DNA from: Verrucomicrobiales bacterium
Lineage (GTDB): Bacteria; Verrucomicrobiota; Verrucomicrobiia; Verrucomicrobiales; DEV007
Assembly (NCBI GenBank): GCA_024638765.1
Contig: JAHEJT010000013.1
Span: 1-54,437 of the forward strand
DNA length: 54,437 nt
Reading direction: 5' to 3'
Position numbers and translations under genes: made by a program. Positions 34,378-44,600 of this stretch are shown here, one piece after another. A model generated the notes under the pieces. The model saw only the letters and a list, made by a program, of their open reading frames with translations. It was not told where the DNA came from and ran no database searches. Numbering within the stretch: the first letter of the stretch is position 1; every line of letters starts with the position of its first letter.

Positions 34378-37300
34378 ATGAAAATGAAGGACCTGATACT
34401 CTTGTCTGTAATCCTATGGCTGTGTGGTCTGACCGGGGCCAATGCCCAGGGCCCGCAGTTTCCGGAGCACTTGATCACGCACATCGAGCGCGGGGAATCT
34501 CTCGACAGCGGTCGAGCTCCGAACTGCGACAATCGCGCTATTCGGGTTACCGGCAGGGTGGAGAAAAACACCGGCGACGGGGTGCTGGTCTCCCAGGGCG
34601 GCGCGATTAACGGGTGGGCGGTCTATTTGAAGGATGGTAAACTCACAGCTGCGGTCAGGCGGTCGCGCAAACTGTTTACGGTGCGCGCCGGCGATGCCGC
34701 TCCCGGTGATGGATTCGAATTTCAGTTTGGCATCGGATCCAAGGGCGTCCTCACGTTGTTCCAGGACGGCGCCCAGGTCGCCCGGGGAAAAATGCCGGGT
34801 CCGATGACGGGTAAACCGGGAGATCCCCTCCTGGTGGGAGAGGATTCATTGGCGCCAGTGGGCGAATACAAGACGCCGTTCCGGTTCGCAGGCACAATTT
34901 CCGGCGTGGCCGTCGCCGTGGCGGCCCTGCCACGGAAGAGCGACGACGTCTACGGATCGCAGCGGACGCGGTGGGCGGACCAGGTCGATTCGAACGCCCC
35001 CTGGCCTGAGTATCCGCGGCCGCAGATGGTGCGCGCCAAAGGGAAAACGCTGCAGTGGACCAATCTCAACGGCCGATGGGATTACGCTATCAAGCCCAAA
35101 TCGGTGGACCACGGACCGTGGGTCTTGGACGCCACGAAGTGGGGTGGGAAAATCCTCGTCCCCTTCGCGGTGGAATCCCGACTCTCCGGCGTGCAGCGGC
35201 CGGTGGGATCCGAGAACCGGCTCTGGTATCGACGCAGCTTCGACCGGCCGCGCGGCGAGCGCGTCCTGTTGCACTTCGGCGCGGTCGATTGGCATGCCGT
35301 TGTCATCGTGAATGGGAAAAAGGCCGGCGAACACAAAGGCGGATACGATCCCTTCACGTTCGATATCACTTCGGCATTGAAGAAGAAAGAGAACGAACTG
35401 GTGGTGTCGGTCTGGGATCCGACCGATACGCAGGCCCAGCCGCGCGGCAAGCAGGTCTCCGATCCGCGCGGGATTTGGTACACCTCCGTCACGGGGATCT
35501 GGCAGACGGTCTGGCTCGAGGGTGTGCCTGAGGCTTCCATCGCCCGGCTCGTCCCGGTGCCCGATGTGGACGCGGGGAAACTGCGCCTGTCGGTGGAGGC
35601 CCGGGGTCTGGAAGGAAAAAGCTACCGAGTCCGCGCCATCGTATCCGACGGAGACAAAGAGATCGCGCGTGCCGATGGAGAGGCCGGCGCCGAATTGTCG
35701 CTGCCGATCGATGATGCCAAACTCTGGTCGCCCTCGGATCCCCATCTTTACGACTTGGGCGTGGAACTGATTGACGGAAAAGGCGCGGTTGTCGACCGGG
35801 TGCAGAGTTACTTCGGCATGCGCAAGATCGCGCTGGGAAAAGACACCAACGGAAACCGGCGTCTTTTTCTCAACAACGAGCCGCTCTTTCAATACGGACC
35901 CCTCGACCAGGGCTGGTGGCCTGACGGCCTTTACACGCCGCCGACCGAAGAAGCCATGGTCCACGATCTCAAGGTCACGCAGGAACTGGGATTCAACATG
36001 GTGCGCAAGCACGTCAAGGTAGAGTGCGCCCGCTGGTATTATCACTGCGACAAGATGGGCCTGCTCGTCTGGCAGGACATGCCCACCGGCAATCGCCATC
36101 CCACCCACGACGACCGGGTCGCCGCGGAAGATCCCGAGGACTGGAAGCGCCCGGCGGATACGGCGGCGCAGTGGGAACGGGAATACAAAGCCGTCATGCG
36201 GATGACGCATCCTTTCCCGTCGGTGATCATGTACGTGCCGCACAACGAGGGTTGGGGGCAGTTCGACACCCTGCGCATCGCCAAGCTCACCAAGCGTCTC
36301 GATCCCACCCGCCTCGTCAATGAGGTCAGCGGCTGGACGTTGCGGGGCGGGGGAGATGTCATCGACCTGCATATTTACCCGGGACCGGGCATGGAACCGG
36401 CCGCGCAGAATCCGGGACGCGCCGTCGTGCTCGGGGAATTCGGCGGGCTCGGGCTCCCGCTGACCGAACACCTCTGGTGGGCGGACAAGCGCAACTGGGG
36501 TTACCGCACTTACCAGTCGAAAGACGAGCTCTTCGCGAATTACCAGAAGCTCCTGCAAAACCTTCGCCCGATGATTCATCGCGGTCTTGCGGCCGCGGTT
36601 TACACCCAGACCACCGATGTCGAAGGCGAAGTCAACGGCCTGATGACCTATGATCGTGAGGTCACCAAGTTTCTGCCAAAGCAAATGCGGCGTCTCCACG
36701 ACGATCTTTACGCGACCGACATGGACATCGCGGCGGAGATCCTGGTGGCGGATTCGGAAGTGGCACCGCAGCAGTGGCACGCGATGACCCGGGAACCCGG
36801 CGATGGATGGAAGTTGCCGGGCTTCAAAGACGGCGACTGGAAGGAAGTCGAGGCTCCCGCCCAGGATGGCAGCTTGTTTCATCTGCCAAAGGGCTGGAAA
36901 TGGTCGGGCGAGAAGCTTTGGTTGCGAAAGGCGTTCGTGCTTCAGGAAGTGCCGGAGGCGGTCAATCTCAAGCTCTATTCCGGCGCCAACACTCGCGTCT
37001 TCCTGAATGGAAGACCCGTGCTCGAGGAAAGTCACCAGGCCAAGCGGCATTACACGCATTATGCGCTGCATGACGCCGCGGGTGTATTACGGAAGGGTAA
37101 GAACGTGCTCGCCATCGAGGCGGCGAAAGCAAGCGATAGTGTCGGGGTGGATGCAGGCCTTTACGGATACCCGCATCTGCCCGCAAAAAAACGCACGGGG
37201 AAACCGAACGTCCTTTTCATCTTCATCGACGACATGGGATACGGCGATCTTTCGATCACCGGGAACAAAGACGTCCTGACACCCAACATCGACCGCATCG

Positions 37301-38523
37301 GGAAAGAGGGGATGCTGCTCTCGCAGTTTTACGTGGCCTCGCCGATCTGTTCGCCCTCGCGGGTCGGTGTGACCACGGGACAGTTTCCGGCGCGTTGGCG
37401 GATCAATTCGTATCTGAACCGGCGCGAGCGCAACGCCGAGCGTGAGATGGCCGATTTCCTCGATCCTCAAGCCCCCGCGCTGGCTCGTGTTTTCCACGAT
37501 GCGGGGTACGCGACGGCGCACTTCGGCAAGTGGCACATGGGGGGCGGTCGCGACGTGGACGATGCGCCTTTTCCGCAAGCCTACGGTTTCGATGAATCCC
37601 TGGTGGCCTTCGAAGGATTGGGAGATCGCCTCCTCATGAACGCGAAGGCATTGGAGAGAGCCAAGGAACTGGGCAGGGGACAGCTCCGCCAGGTGGACAA
37701 ACACGAAAAGACCTCCATTTACGTGGACCGCGCCATCGACTTCATGCGGCGGCGCGCCCACGAGGGGAACCCGTTTTATCTGCACCTCTGGTGCAACGAC
37801 GTCCACGACGCCCATGTGCCGCATCCCGCTCAGTTGGAGAAGTGGACGCCCGCCTCCACCAACCCTTACGTCCAGAAATTCTATGCGGTCCTCGACGAGA
37901 TGGACCGCCAGGTCGGCCGGCTGCTCGCATTCCTCGATGAATCCGGTCGCGCGGAAAATACCATCGTCGTTCTCACCAGCGACAACGGGCCCACGGCGTG
38001 GCCGCGCTATTACAAAGACGGGGTGGAACCTCCCGGCAGCACTGCCGGGGATCGCGGCCGCAAGTGGAGCCTTTACGAGGGCGGCATCCGCATGCCGTTG
38101 CTGGCGCGCTGGCCCGGAAAGATCCCGGCAGGCGTCGAGAACCGGAGCCTGGTCGGAGCGGTTGATCTTTTTCCGACTTTTTGCGCGCTCGCCGGCGTCC
38201 AACCACCGGAGGCATCGTTTGACGGCCAGGACATGAGCGCCGTGTTATTGAAAAACAAGACAGTGACCCGGAAGAAACCGCTCTTCTGGGAATACGGGCG
38301 CGACGACACTTACCTGCGCCCCGGCGCGGAGCACGACATCAGTCCCAACCTCGCGATGCGGGCGGGCGACTGGAAACTGCTGGTCAATGCGGACGGCAGC
38401 GACGTGGAGCTTTACAATCTCAGAAATGATCCGGTAGAAGCAAACAACCTCGCCGCCAAAGAGCCCGAGCGCGCCGAGCGCATGAGAAAAGCCCTCCTCA
38501 AATGGCGGCGCAGCCTTCCGTGA
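34378..38523 (+). CDS. GH2 glycosidase-sulfatase fusion
   Basis: The single 1381-residue chain has a signal peptide (LILLSVILWLCGLTGANAQ), then a LamG-like domain (about 45-190). Next comes a GH2 glycosidase: sugar-binding domain from NLNGRWDYAIKPK, immunoglobulin-like domain, and a barrel with acid/base Glu624 in HNEGWGQ and nucleophile Glu687 in LGEFGGLG. A second beta-sandwich (about 825-935) and a complete S1 sulfatase (942-1381) follow, with FIDDMGYGD, CSPSR at Cys991, FGKWHMGGG and TSDNGPT. Both active sites look intact. A beta-galactosidase-type activity coupled to desulfation is the best guess, given galK/galT and the importer next door. ATG at 34384 is an alternative start. Confidence 0.92.
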   Translation: MKMKDLILLSVILWLCGLTGANAQGPQFPEHLITHIERGESLDSGRAPNCDNRAIRVTGRVEKNTGDGVLVSQGGAINGWAVYLKDGKLTAAVRRSRKLFTVRAGDAAPGDGFEFQFGIGSKGVLTLFQDGAQVARGKMPGPMTGKPGDPLLVGEDSLAPVGEYKTPFRFAGTISGVAVAVAALPRKSDDVYGSQRTRWADQVDSNAPWPEYPRPQMVRAKGKTLQWTNLNGRWDYAIKPKSVDHGPWVLDATKWGGKILVPFAVESRLSGVQRPVGSENRLWYRRSFDRPRGERVLLHFGAVDWHAVVIVNGKKAGEHKGGYDPFTFDITSALKKKENELVVSVWDPTDTQAQPRGKQVSDPRGIWYTSVTGIWQTVWLEGVPEASIARLVPVPDVDAGKLRLSVEARGLEGKSYRVRAIVSDGDKEIARADGEAGAELSLPIDDAKLWSPSDPHLYDLGVELIDGKGAVVDRVQSYFGMRKIALGKDTNGNRRLFLNNEPLFQYGPLDQGWWPDGLYTPPTEEAMVHDLKVTQELGFNMVRKHVKVECARWYYHCDKMGLLVWQDMPTGNRHPTHDDRVAAEDPEDWKRPADTAAQWEREYKAVMRMTHPFPSVIMYVPHNEGWGQFDTLRIAKLTKRLDPTRLVNEVSGWTLRGGGDVIDLHIYPGPGMEPAAQNPGRAVVLGEFGGLGLPLTEHLWWADKRNWGYRTYQSKDELFANYQKLLQNLRPMIHRGLAAAVYTQTTDVEGEVNGLMTYDREVTKFLPKQMRRLHDDLYATDMDIAAEILVADSEVAPQQWHAMTREPGDGWKLPGFKDGDWKEVEAPAQDGSLFHLPKGWKWSGEKLWLRKAFVLQEVPEAVNLKLYSGANTRVFLNGRPVLEESHQAKRHYTHYALHDAAGVLRKGKNVLAIEAAKASDSVGVDAGLYGYPHLPAKKRTGKPNVLFIFIDDMGYGDLSITGNKDVLTPNIDRIGKEGMLLSQFYVASPICSPSRVGVTTGQFPARWRINSYLNRRERNAEREMADFLDPQAPALARVFHDAGYATAHFGKWHMGGGRDVDDAPFPQAYGFDESLVAFEGLGDRLLMNAKALERAKELGRGQLRQVDKHEKTSIYVDRAIDFMRRRAHEGNPFYLHLWCNDVHDAHVPHPAQLEKWTPASTNPYVQKFYAVLDEMDRQVGRLLAFLDESGRAENTIVVLTSDNGPTAWPRYYKDGVEPPGSTAGDRGRKWSLYEGGIRMPLLARWPGKIPAGVENRSLVGAVDLFPTFCALAGVQPPEASFDGQDMSAVLLKNKTVTRKKPLFWEYGRDDTYLRPGAEHDISPNLAMRAGDWKLLVNADGSDVELYNLRNDPVEANNLAAKEPERAERMRKALLKWRRSLP

Positions 38524-38538
38524 GGGGAATATGGATTT

Positions 38539-38632
38539 AACCGCAGAGGACGCAGAGAACGCAGATTTTTTATTTAACTGATGAAGGTAATCCTCTGGAA
38601 AGCTCTCTGCGTCCTCTGCGTCCTCTGCGGTT
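38539..38632. repeat. Element D inverted pair around a start codon
   Basis: AACCGCAGAGGACGCAGAG (38539-38557) is perfectly complementary to 38614-38632. The ATG at 38581 lies in the loop; the right arm encodes the signal-peptide core of the sulfatase. Confidence 0.85.
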
Positions 38633-41490
38633 CCAGAGTGGGAGCGGCCGAACGACCGAACATCGTCGTCCTCTTTGCCGACGACATGGGTTTCTCGGAC
38701 ATCGGCTGCTTTGGGAGCGAAATTGAGACGCCCCGCCTCGACCGGCTGGCAGCCGACGGTCTGCGGTTCACCCACTTCTATAATACCGGACGCTGCTGCC
38801 CGTCGCGCGCGTCAATCCTGACGGGCCTTTACTCGCACCAGGCCGACATTGGGCACATGGCAGGGGACATCGGGGTGCCCGGATACCGCGATCGGCTCAG
38901 TTTTAACGCAGTCACTCTCGCCGAGGTCCTCGGCGCCTCCGGGTACCACACTATCATGACCGGGAAATGGCACCTTGGCTGGCGGGATGAGGGATCTCCG
39001 ACCGCGCGCGGGTTTCAGCACTTTTACGGCACGCGAGGGTTCATTGACAGCTACTTCACCATCGTCCCGCACACGGAGATTTACCTGGGAGAGAAGGTGG
39101 TGCTCCCGGTCACGGAAACGCCGGTCAATCATCTCAAGCCCGACGAAGAATGGTACACCACTGACGTCTTCACCGATTACGCCCTGCATTTCATCGAAGA
39201 GGTGCGCAAGCAGGACGACCATCCATTCTTTCTTTACCTCGCCTACAACGCCCCCCATTTCCCGCTGCACGCCAAACCCGAGGACGTGGAAAAATACCGG
39301 GGCCGGTATCGTGACGGTTGGGCGAAGTTCAGGGAAGCACGGTCTCGCAGGCTCGTCGAGCTTGGGATTCTCGGCAAAGGCTGGGAGTTGTCGCCGCCCG
39401 ACGTGCCGGCGTGGGAGTCGCTCACCGAGCAGCAGCGCGAGGACATGGATTTCAAGATGGCGCTCTTCGCCGCCATCATCGATCGGCTCGACCGGAACAT
39501 TGGCCGGGTGGTGGATCACTTGAAGAAGATCGGCGAACTCGACAACACGCTCCTCGTCTTTGTGTCCGACAACGGCGGCACCAAGGAGACCGGTCTCTTC
39601 GGTATCAAGGGCGAGCAGCACACCGTGGATAATTACAACCAATGGGGCCGGAAGGGCGGATGGTCGAGCAGTTACGGGCAGGGATGGGCGAACTTGAGTA
39701 ACGCGCCGTTTCGCAGGTACAAGCGTGAAAACCACGAGGGAGGCGTGAGCGCGCCCTGCATTGTCCACTGGCCGGAAGGGATCGAGGCCAAAGGCGCACT
39801 CCGGCACCAGGTGGCGCACCTCATCGACCTGATGCCGACTTTCGTCGAAGTCGCGGGCGCCGAATACCCGGACAAATGCAATGGCCACGAGATTCAGCCC
39901 ATGGCAGGTCGCAGCCTGGTGCCCTCCTTTGGCGAGGACGCTCCCGAACCGCGGACGCTGTTCTGGGAACACGAGGGCAATCGTGCCGTCCGCGACGGCG
40001 ACTGGAAGCTCGTCGGCAGCCGCAAGGGACCGTGGGAACTCTACCATATGCGACGCGACCGCACGGAGCTGCGCGACCTTTCAAGCGCGCGGCCGGAAAA
40101 ATTCAGCGCACTGGAAGCGAAATGGGATGCCTGGGCGGAGAAGGTGGGCGTCCTCATCCCGGACGAGTTCGACGCTGCGAAGAACGCATTCAATAAGAAA
40201 AAACAAAAGCCGGAGAAGGCGGCGGCGGCACCCGATTCGAAACGGAACTTCCTCATGTGCGAGCCGGGTGACTTGCTCTTCAGTGACGATTTCGATCCGG
40301 ATTCCGTGAGTGCACGCTGGTTTTACAAGGGCGAGTTCGCACTGCGGGGCGATGCACTCGTCCGGACCAAGGTCGATCCGGATGAAAGCCACAGGGTGTT
40401 CTTGAAGGACCCGGAATTTCACAACACCATCGTCCAATTCGACTTCAAGTATGAGGGATTGACGAATGATCTGAGACTCGTGACGGGCAGCGGCGGACAC
40501 TACAACTCGGTCGTCCAGTGCCGGCGTGACCGTTTCCAGGTGAACACCCCTGTCGATCGGGAAGCCGGGTTCATGCCCTCACATATCGGTGAGTGCGCGC
40601 GAATTTTCGTACCTGGCGAGTGGCACACGATGACCGTCGAGTTCTGGAATGATGAGATCATCGCGCACGTCGATGGGGAGCACTTCGTATTGGGCGCGCA
40701 TCCGATCATCGACCGCACTCGGACGTATTTTGCTTTTCAATTCGACCGCCCGTCGGCAGCCATCGACAACGTCCGTGTTTGGCAAGCCGCGGGACAGCGC
40801 GAGGATTGGCCGGAGACGCGCGAACGGCTCGCCCAACGGCAAGAGACAAGGGCGCCCGTCATCCGCGACCCGGTGGATAGGTATAAATTCGTCTACACAA
40901 ACGTGAAGTCGCGGCTGACGCGCTCTGACGAGACTTATCGGCGGTTGGTGCAGCGGCACGACGAATTGCAGCGTGCGCTGCACGACGAGTATCCGGAAGC
41001 CTTTCGGACGCACAAAGAATTGAGCAAGTCGATCTCCGCCACGAAACAGCGCCTCAAGGCCACGGATCCGGAATTCAAACCGATGGAATCCGCGGTGCAC
41101 AAGGCGCGCCGCGCTGAAGATGCCTACGTGGTGTCGAAGAATCCCAGGCTGCAGAAATTGCCTGCGCATCGCTACAATTCCGAACTCGATTTGGCCCGTG
41201 TCAGGCTGGAAGCGGAGAAGGATCCGGGACTATTGGCGTTAATCGCCGAGACTGCGCGACGACAGGCGGTGTTGGAGTCCCGGTTTCCGGAGGCGTTCGC
41301 ATCGGTGGATGCGCAAGTCGATCATCGAAACGCCCTGCGCCGCGCCTTGAATGACGATCCCAAATTCCAGGAACAGAATCGCGCAGTGGCCGACGTTTTG
41401 CGGGCCATCAAGGAATACGAGAGAAGCGCAGAGCCGCGCCTCGTCGAATTGGAAGCCGCTTCCAAAGCTTACCAGCAAAGCCGTGATTAG
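38581..41490 (+). CDS. Secreted sulfatase with LamG-like and coiled-coil C-terminus
   Basis: The 969-residue protein has a short signal peptide (WKALCVLCVLCGSRVGA), then an arylsulfatase domain (about 24-535) with FADDMGFSDIG, CCPSR (Cys72), TGKWHLGW and SDNGGTKETGLFG. After a Lys/Pro/Ala linker, about 560-740 is a beta-sandwich of the DUF1080/LamG kind (FSDDFDPDSVSARWFYKGEF), and 755-969 is charged and helical with coiled-coil character. Family arylsulfatases end near 550, so two extra modules are present: likely a glycan-binding module and an oligomerising or surface-binding tail. The gene lies 57 bases after the GH2-sulfatase gene. Confidence 0.9.
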   Translation: MKVILWKALCVLCVLCGSRVGAAERPNIVVLFADDMGFSDIGCFGSEIETPRLDRLAADGLRFTHFYNTGRCCPSRASILTGLYSHQADIGHMAGDIGVPGYRDRLSFNAVTLAEVLGASGYHTIMTGKWHLGWRDEGSPTARGFQHFYGTRGFIDSYFTIVPHTEIYLGEKVVLPVTETPVNHLKPDEEWYTTDVFTDYALHFIEEVRKQDDHPFFLYLAYNAPHFPLHAKPEDVEKYRGRYRDGWAKFREARSRRLVELGILGKGWELSPPDVPAWESLTEQQREDMDFKMALFAAIIDRLDRNIGRVVDHLKKIGELDNTLLVFVSDNGGTKETGLFGIKGEQHTVDNYNQWGRKGGWSSSYGQGWANLSNAPFRRYKRENHEGGVSAPCIVHWPEGIEAKGALRHQVAHLIDLMPTFVEVAGAEYPDKCNGHEIQPMAGRSLVPSFGEDAPEPRTLFWEHEGNRAVRDGDWKLVGSRKGPWELYHMRRDRTELRDLSSARPEKFSALEAKWDAWAEKVGVLIPDEFDAAKNAFNKKKQKPEKAAAAPDSKRNFLMCEPGDLLFSDDFDPDSVSARWFYKGEFALRGDALVRTKVDPDESHRVFLKDPEFHNTIVQFDFKYEGLTNDLRLVTGSGGHYNSVVQCRRDRFQVNTPVDREAGFMPSHIGECARIFVPGEWHTMTVEFWNDEIIAHVDGEHFVLGAHPIIDRTRTYFAFQFDRPSAAIDNVRVWQAAGQREDWPETRERLAQRQETRAPVIRDPVDRYKFVYTNVKSRLTRSDETYRRLVQRHDELQRALHDEYPEAFRTHKELSKSISATKQRLKATDPEFKPMESAVHKARRAEDAYVVSKNPRLQKLPAHRYNSELDLARVRLEAEKDPGLLALIAETARRQAVLESRFPEAFASVDAQVDHRNALRRALNDDPKFQEQNRAVADVLRAIKEYERSAEPRLVELEAASKAYQQSRD

Positions 41491-41612
41491 GAGATGTCGG
41501 TGTCTTCCATGACGACGGAAGAAGAATTCAACCACAGAGTACACGGAATGGACTCTTTATTATTTGCCGAAATTCGCGGTCATCTTCGGTCCTTTGCGTG
41601 AAAGAACTTTGA

Positions 41613-41676
41613 TCCTAACGCAGATTTACGCGGATGATACGCAGATGAGCGCAGATATCCTTAGCGGGAAACGCAA
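41613..41676 (+). repeat. Element L (CGCAGAT-type repeats)
   Basis: Units such as GCAGATTTACGCGGATGATA, CGCAGATGAGCGCAGATATC lie in the short leader of the next sulfatase. The same units recur at 10980-11025 and 48064-48108. A D-type unit follows inside the coding region at 41710-41748. Confidence 0.7.
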
Positions 41677-41680
41677 ATCC

Positions 41681-44600
41681 ATGACCTCAAAAAATCCGTT
41701 CCTAATTACTCTCTGCGCCCTTTGCGTCTCCTTTGCGTCCTCTGCGTTTAATTCTCATTCTGCGGAGCGCCCCAACGTCCTCCTCATCCTCGTCGACGAC
41801 CTCAAGCCGGCGCTCGGCTGTTACGGCGATCCCGTCGCCAAGACTCCTCACATCGACGCTCTCGCTGGACGCGGGATGCGGTTTGATCTGGCGTATTGCA
41901 ACCAGGCGGTCTGCGCGCCTTCGCGATTCACGCTGATGCTCGGATCACACTCGACCTCCACGGGGCTTTACGGGTTGGGAAGCCAGTTACGGGAAATTGT
42001 CCCGGACGCGGTGACCCTGCCACAGCACTTCGCGAAGCACGGCGGTTACCGCACCGAATCGCTGGGAAAAGTTTTTCACATAGGGCACGGCAACGAAGGT
42101 GATCCGGAATCCTTCTCCGTACCGCACTTCAAGGACAAGGTGATCGAGTATCTCGACCCCGAGAGCACGGACGGGGGACAGCTCACCCGCGAGGAAGCGT
42201 TGTTCACCAATCAGAAGCTCGACCGGATCAAGTCGCTCCCGCGCGGGGCAGCGTTCGAAGCGCCGGTGGCCGCGGACGCCGATTATGCCGACGGACGTGT
42301 CGCCGCAGAAACGATCAAACGTCTTCGCGCCGCGAAGAAGCGCCGGAAAGAGGACGGCACGCCGTTCATTATCGCCGCCGGTTTTGTCCGGCCGCACCTT
42401 CCTTTCTCCGCTCCCAAGAAATACTGGGATCTCTACGATCCGGAGAGGCTGCCCATTCCGGAGTTCGAGGAATTCCCCGCGGATTCACCGTCCGCGGCCC
42501 ACAAGCACGGCGGGGAGATTACCGCTTACAAGCCCGTGCCGGTGGAGGGGGAGATCGGCAACAAATTGAAACGCGAGTTGATCCACGGTTATTATGCCAG
42601 CACCAGTTTCGTCGATGCCCAGGTCGGCAAAGTGATCGACGCACTCGACCGGTTCGGGCTCGCCGACGACACCATCGTCGTCCTCTGGGGCGATCACGGT
42701 TTTCACCTGGGCGATCTCGGCATCTGGACCAAGCACACCAATTACGAACAGGCCAACCGCATCCCTATTCTAATTGCGGCGCCTGGCGTGACAAAACCCG
42801 GGTCATCGACCAGGCAGCTCGCGGAGAGCGTCGACATTTTCCCCACGCTCGCCGACCTCGCCGGCCTGCCCGCGCCGAAAGGGCCGCAACCGATCGACGG
42901 TGTCAGCCTGGTGCCGGTGTTGAAAGATCCCAAGGCCCGCGTCCGCGATCACGCTTACCACGCGTACCCGAAAAAGAAACTCGGCCGCGCCATTCGCACC
43001 GCGCGCTATCGCCTTGTCGAATGGAGTAATCCTGGCGACGCCCGCGGCAGCGCCGAATACGAACTCTACGATTACGAAACCGATCCGCTGGAGACCGAAA
43101 ACCTCGCAGCGAAAAAGCCCGAAGTCGTCGCCGAACTGAAACGCAAACTCGCCGGGTATCCGGCTCCGGTGGATCGCGCGAAGAAGAAGACCACCGTCAT
43201 AAACAACTCTGCGCCGGTCGCTTCCTCCTCGCCGACACCGCAAATCGCGAAGAAACCCGTCGCCATCTTCGCCGAAGTGAAATCACCGGAAGCCCACGGT
43301 GTCGTCCTGGCCCTGGGCGGAAAGGAGCACGGGTTCGCCTTGCACTTTATTGAGCGAAAAGCCGTCTTCGACGTCCGGGTCGATGGCATCGTCACCCGCG
43401 TCATGGCGAAAAACCCGTCGCGCGGGGGCATCCGGCTCGAGGCGTCGCTCGACCGCAAAAAGATCAGTCTGTCGGTGAACGGCGGGCCCCCGGTTACGGC
43501 CGACTCTGCCGGCTTGATCCCGGTGCAGCCGAAGGACGGACTCTCCGTCGGGCGCGATATCCGCTCCGCGGCCGGCGATTACGATGCGCCGAACCCGTTC
43601 AACGGGACCATCCTTTCCACCCGCGTCACCGCCGGGGGTGAGCCGCCCGCCGTCGCTACGGTCATGGGCCGAGCCGAAATCGAAGCCGGCTTGAAATCCC
43701 ACGATCGCGCGCTCTTCGTGAAGGAAGGCTGGATCCGGGATCCTTACATCGTGCGCGGTCCGGACGACTGGTTTTATCTCACCGGCACCACGCCGAATCC
43801 CGGTGATCCCCGCGAACAAAACGATCCTTACAACACAGGCCTCGGGAAAGAATCCATCGTCGGGTGGAAGGCGCAAGTGTGGCGCAGCAAAGATCTCGTC
43901 GACTGGGAATCGTTGGGGACGCCGTTCACGCTGAAGCACGGCATTTGGTATGGCGGCAATCCCAAGGCATTCGAAACCACCGACATCGTGCAATGGCGAC
44001 TCTGGGCGCCGGAACTGCATTGGCTCGACGCACAAGAGCGCTGGGCCCTTGTCCACACCAGCCCATCGCCGGTCAAGGGGGCGAACCTTTCTCTCACCAA
44101 AGGTGCGGAGGTTACGGCTCCCTGGTCGAACCCGATGGGTGAAAAAATCCAGCGGCGCCACGATCCGTCGCTTTTCAAAGACGACGACGGCACCTGGTGG
44201 ATGATCTGGGGCGCCACCGAGATCGCGCCCTTGAAACCCGATTTCTCGGATTTCACGTCGGCGCCCGTGCGCATTGGGCCCTCCGGCGAGATGGCGAAGA
44301 TGGGACACGAGGGTTGTCTCATTCAGAAGATCCACGGCAAGTACGTCCTCTTCGGCACCGGCTGGTCGACGGGGGAGGGGAGGCGCGGGAGTTACAATCT
44401 GTATTACGCCACCGCCGACAAGATCACCGGTCCCTACAGCGAGCGCAAGTTCGCCGGACGCTTCCTCGGTCACGGCACGCCGTTCCAGGATCTGGACGGG
44501 CGCTGGTGGTGCACCGCCTTTTACAACGCGAACGTGCCGCCCTTAAGCCGCGTGGAGATTCAAACGCGCGATCTCAGCGACACCGCCCAGACCATCAATC

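Noticed and set aside
34846-37071. 741-codon open frame on the minus strand
   Set aside because: It lies fully opposite the GH2 domain of the fusion gene, whose motifs and active residues are clear. Long antisense frames are expected in GC-rich genes.
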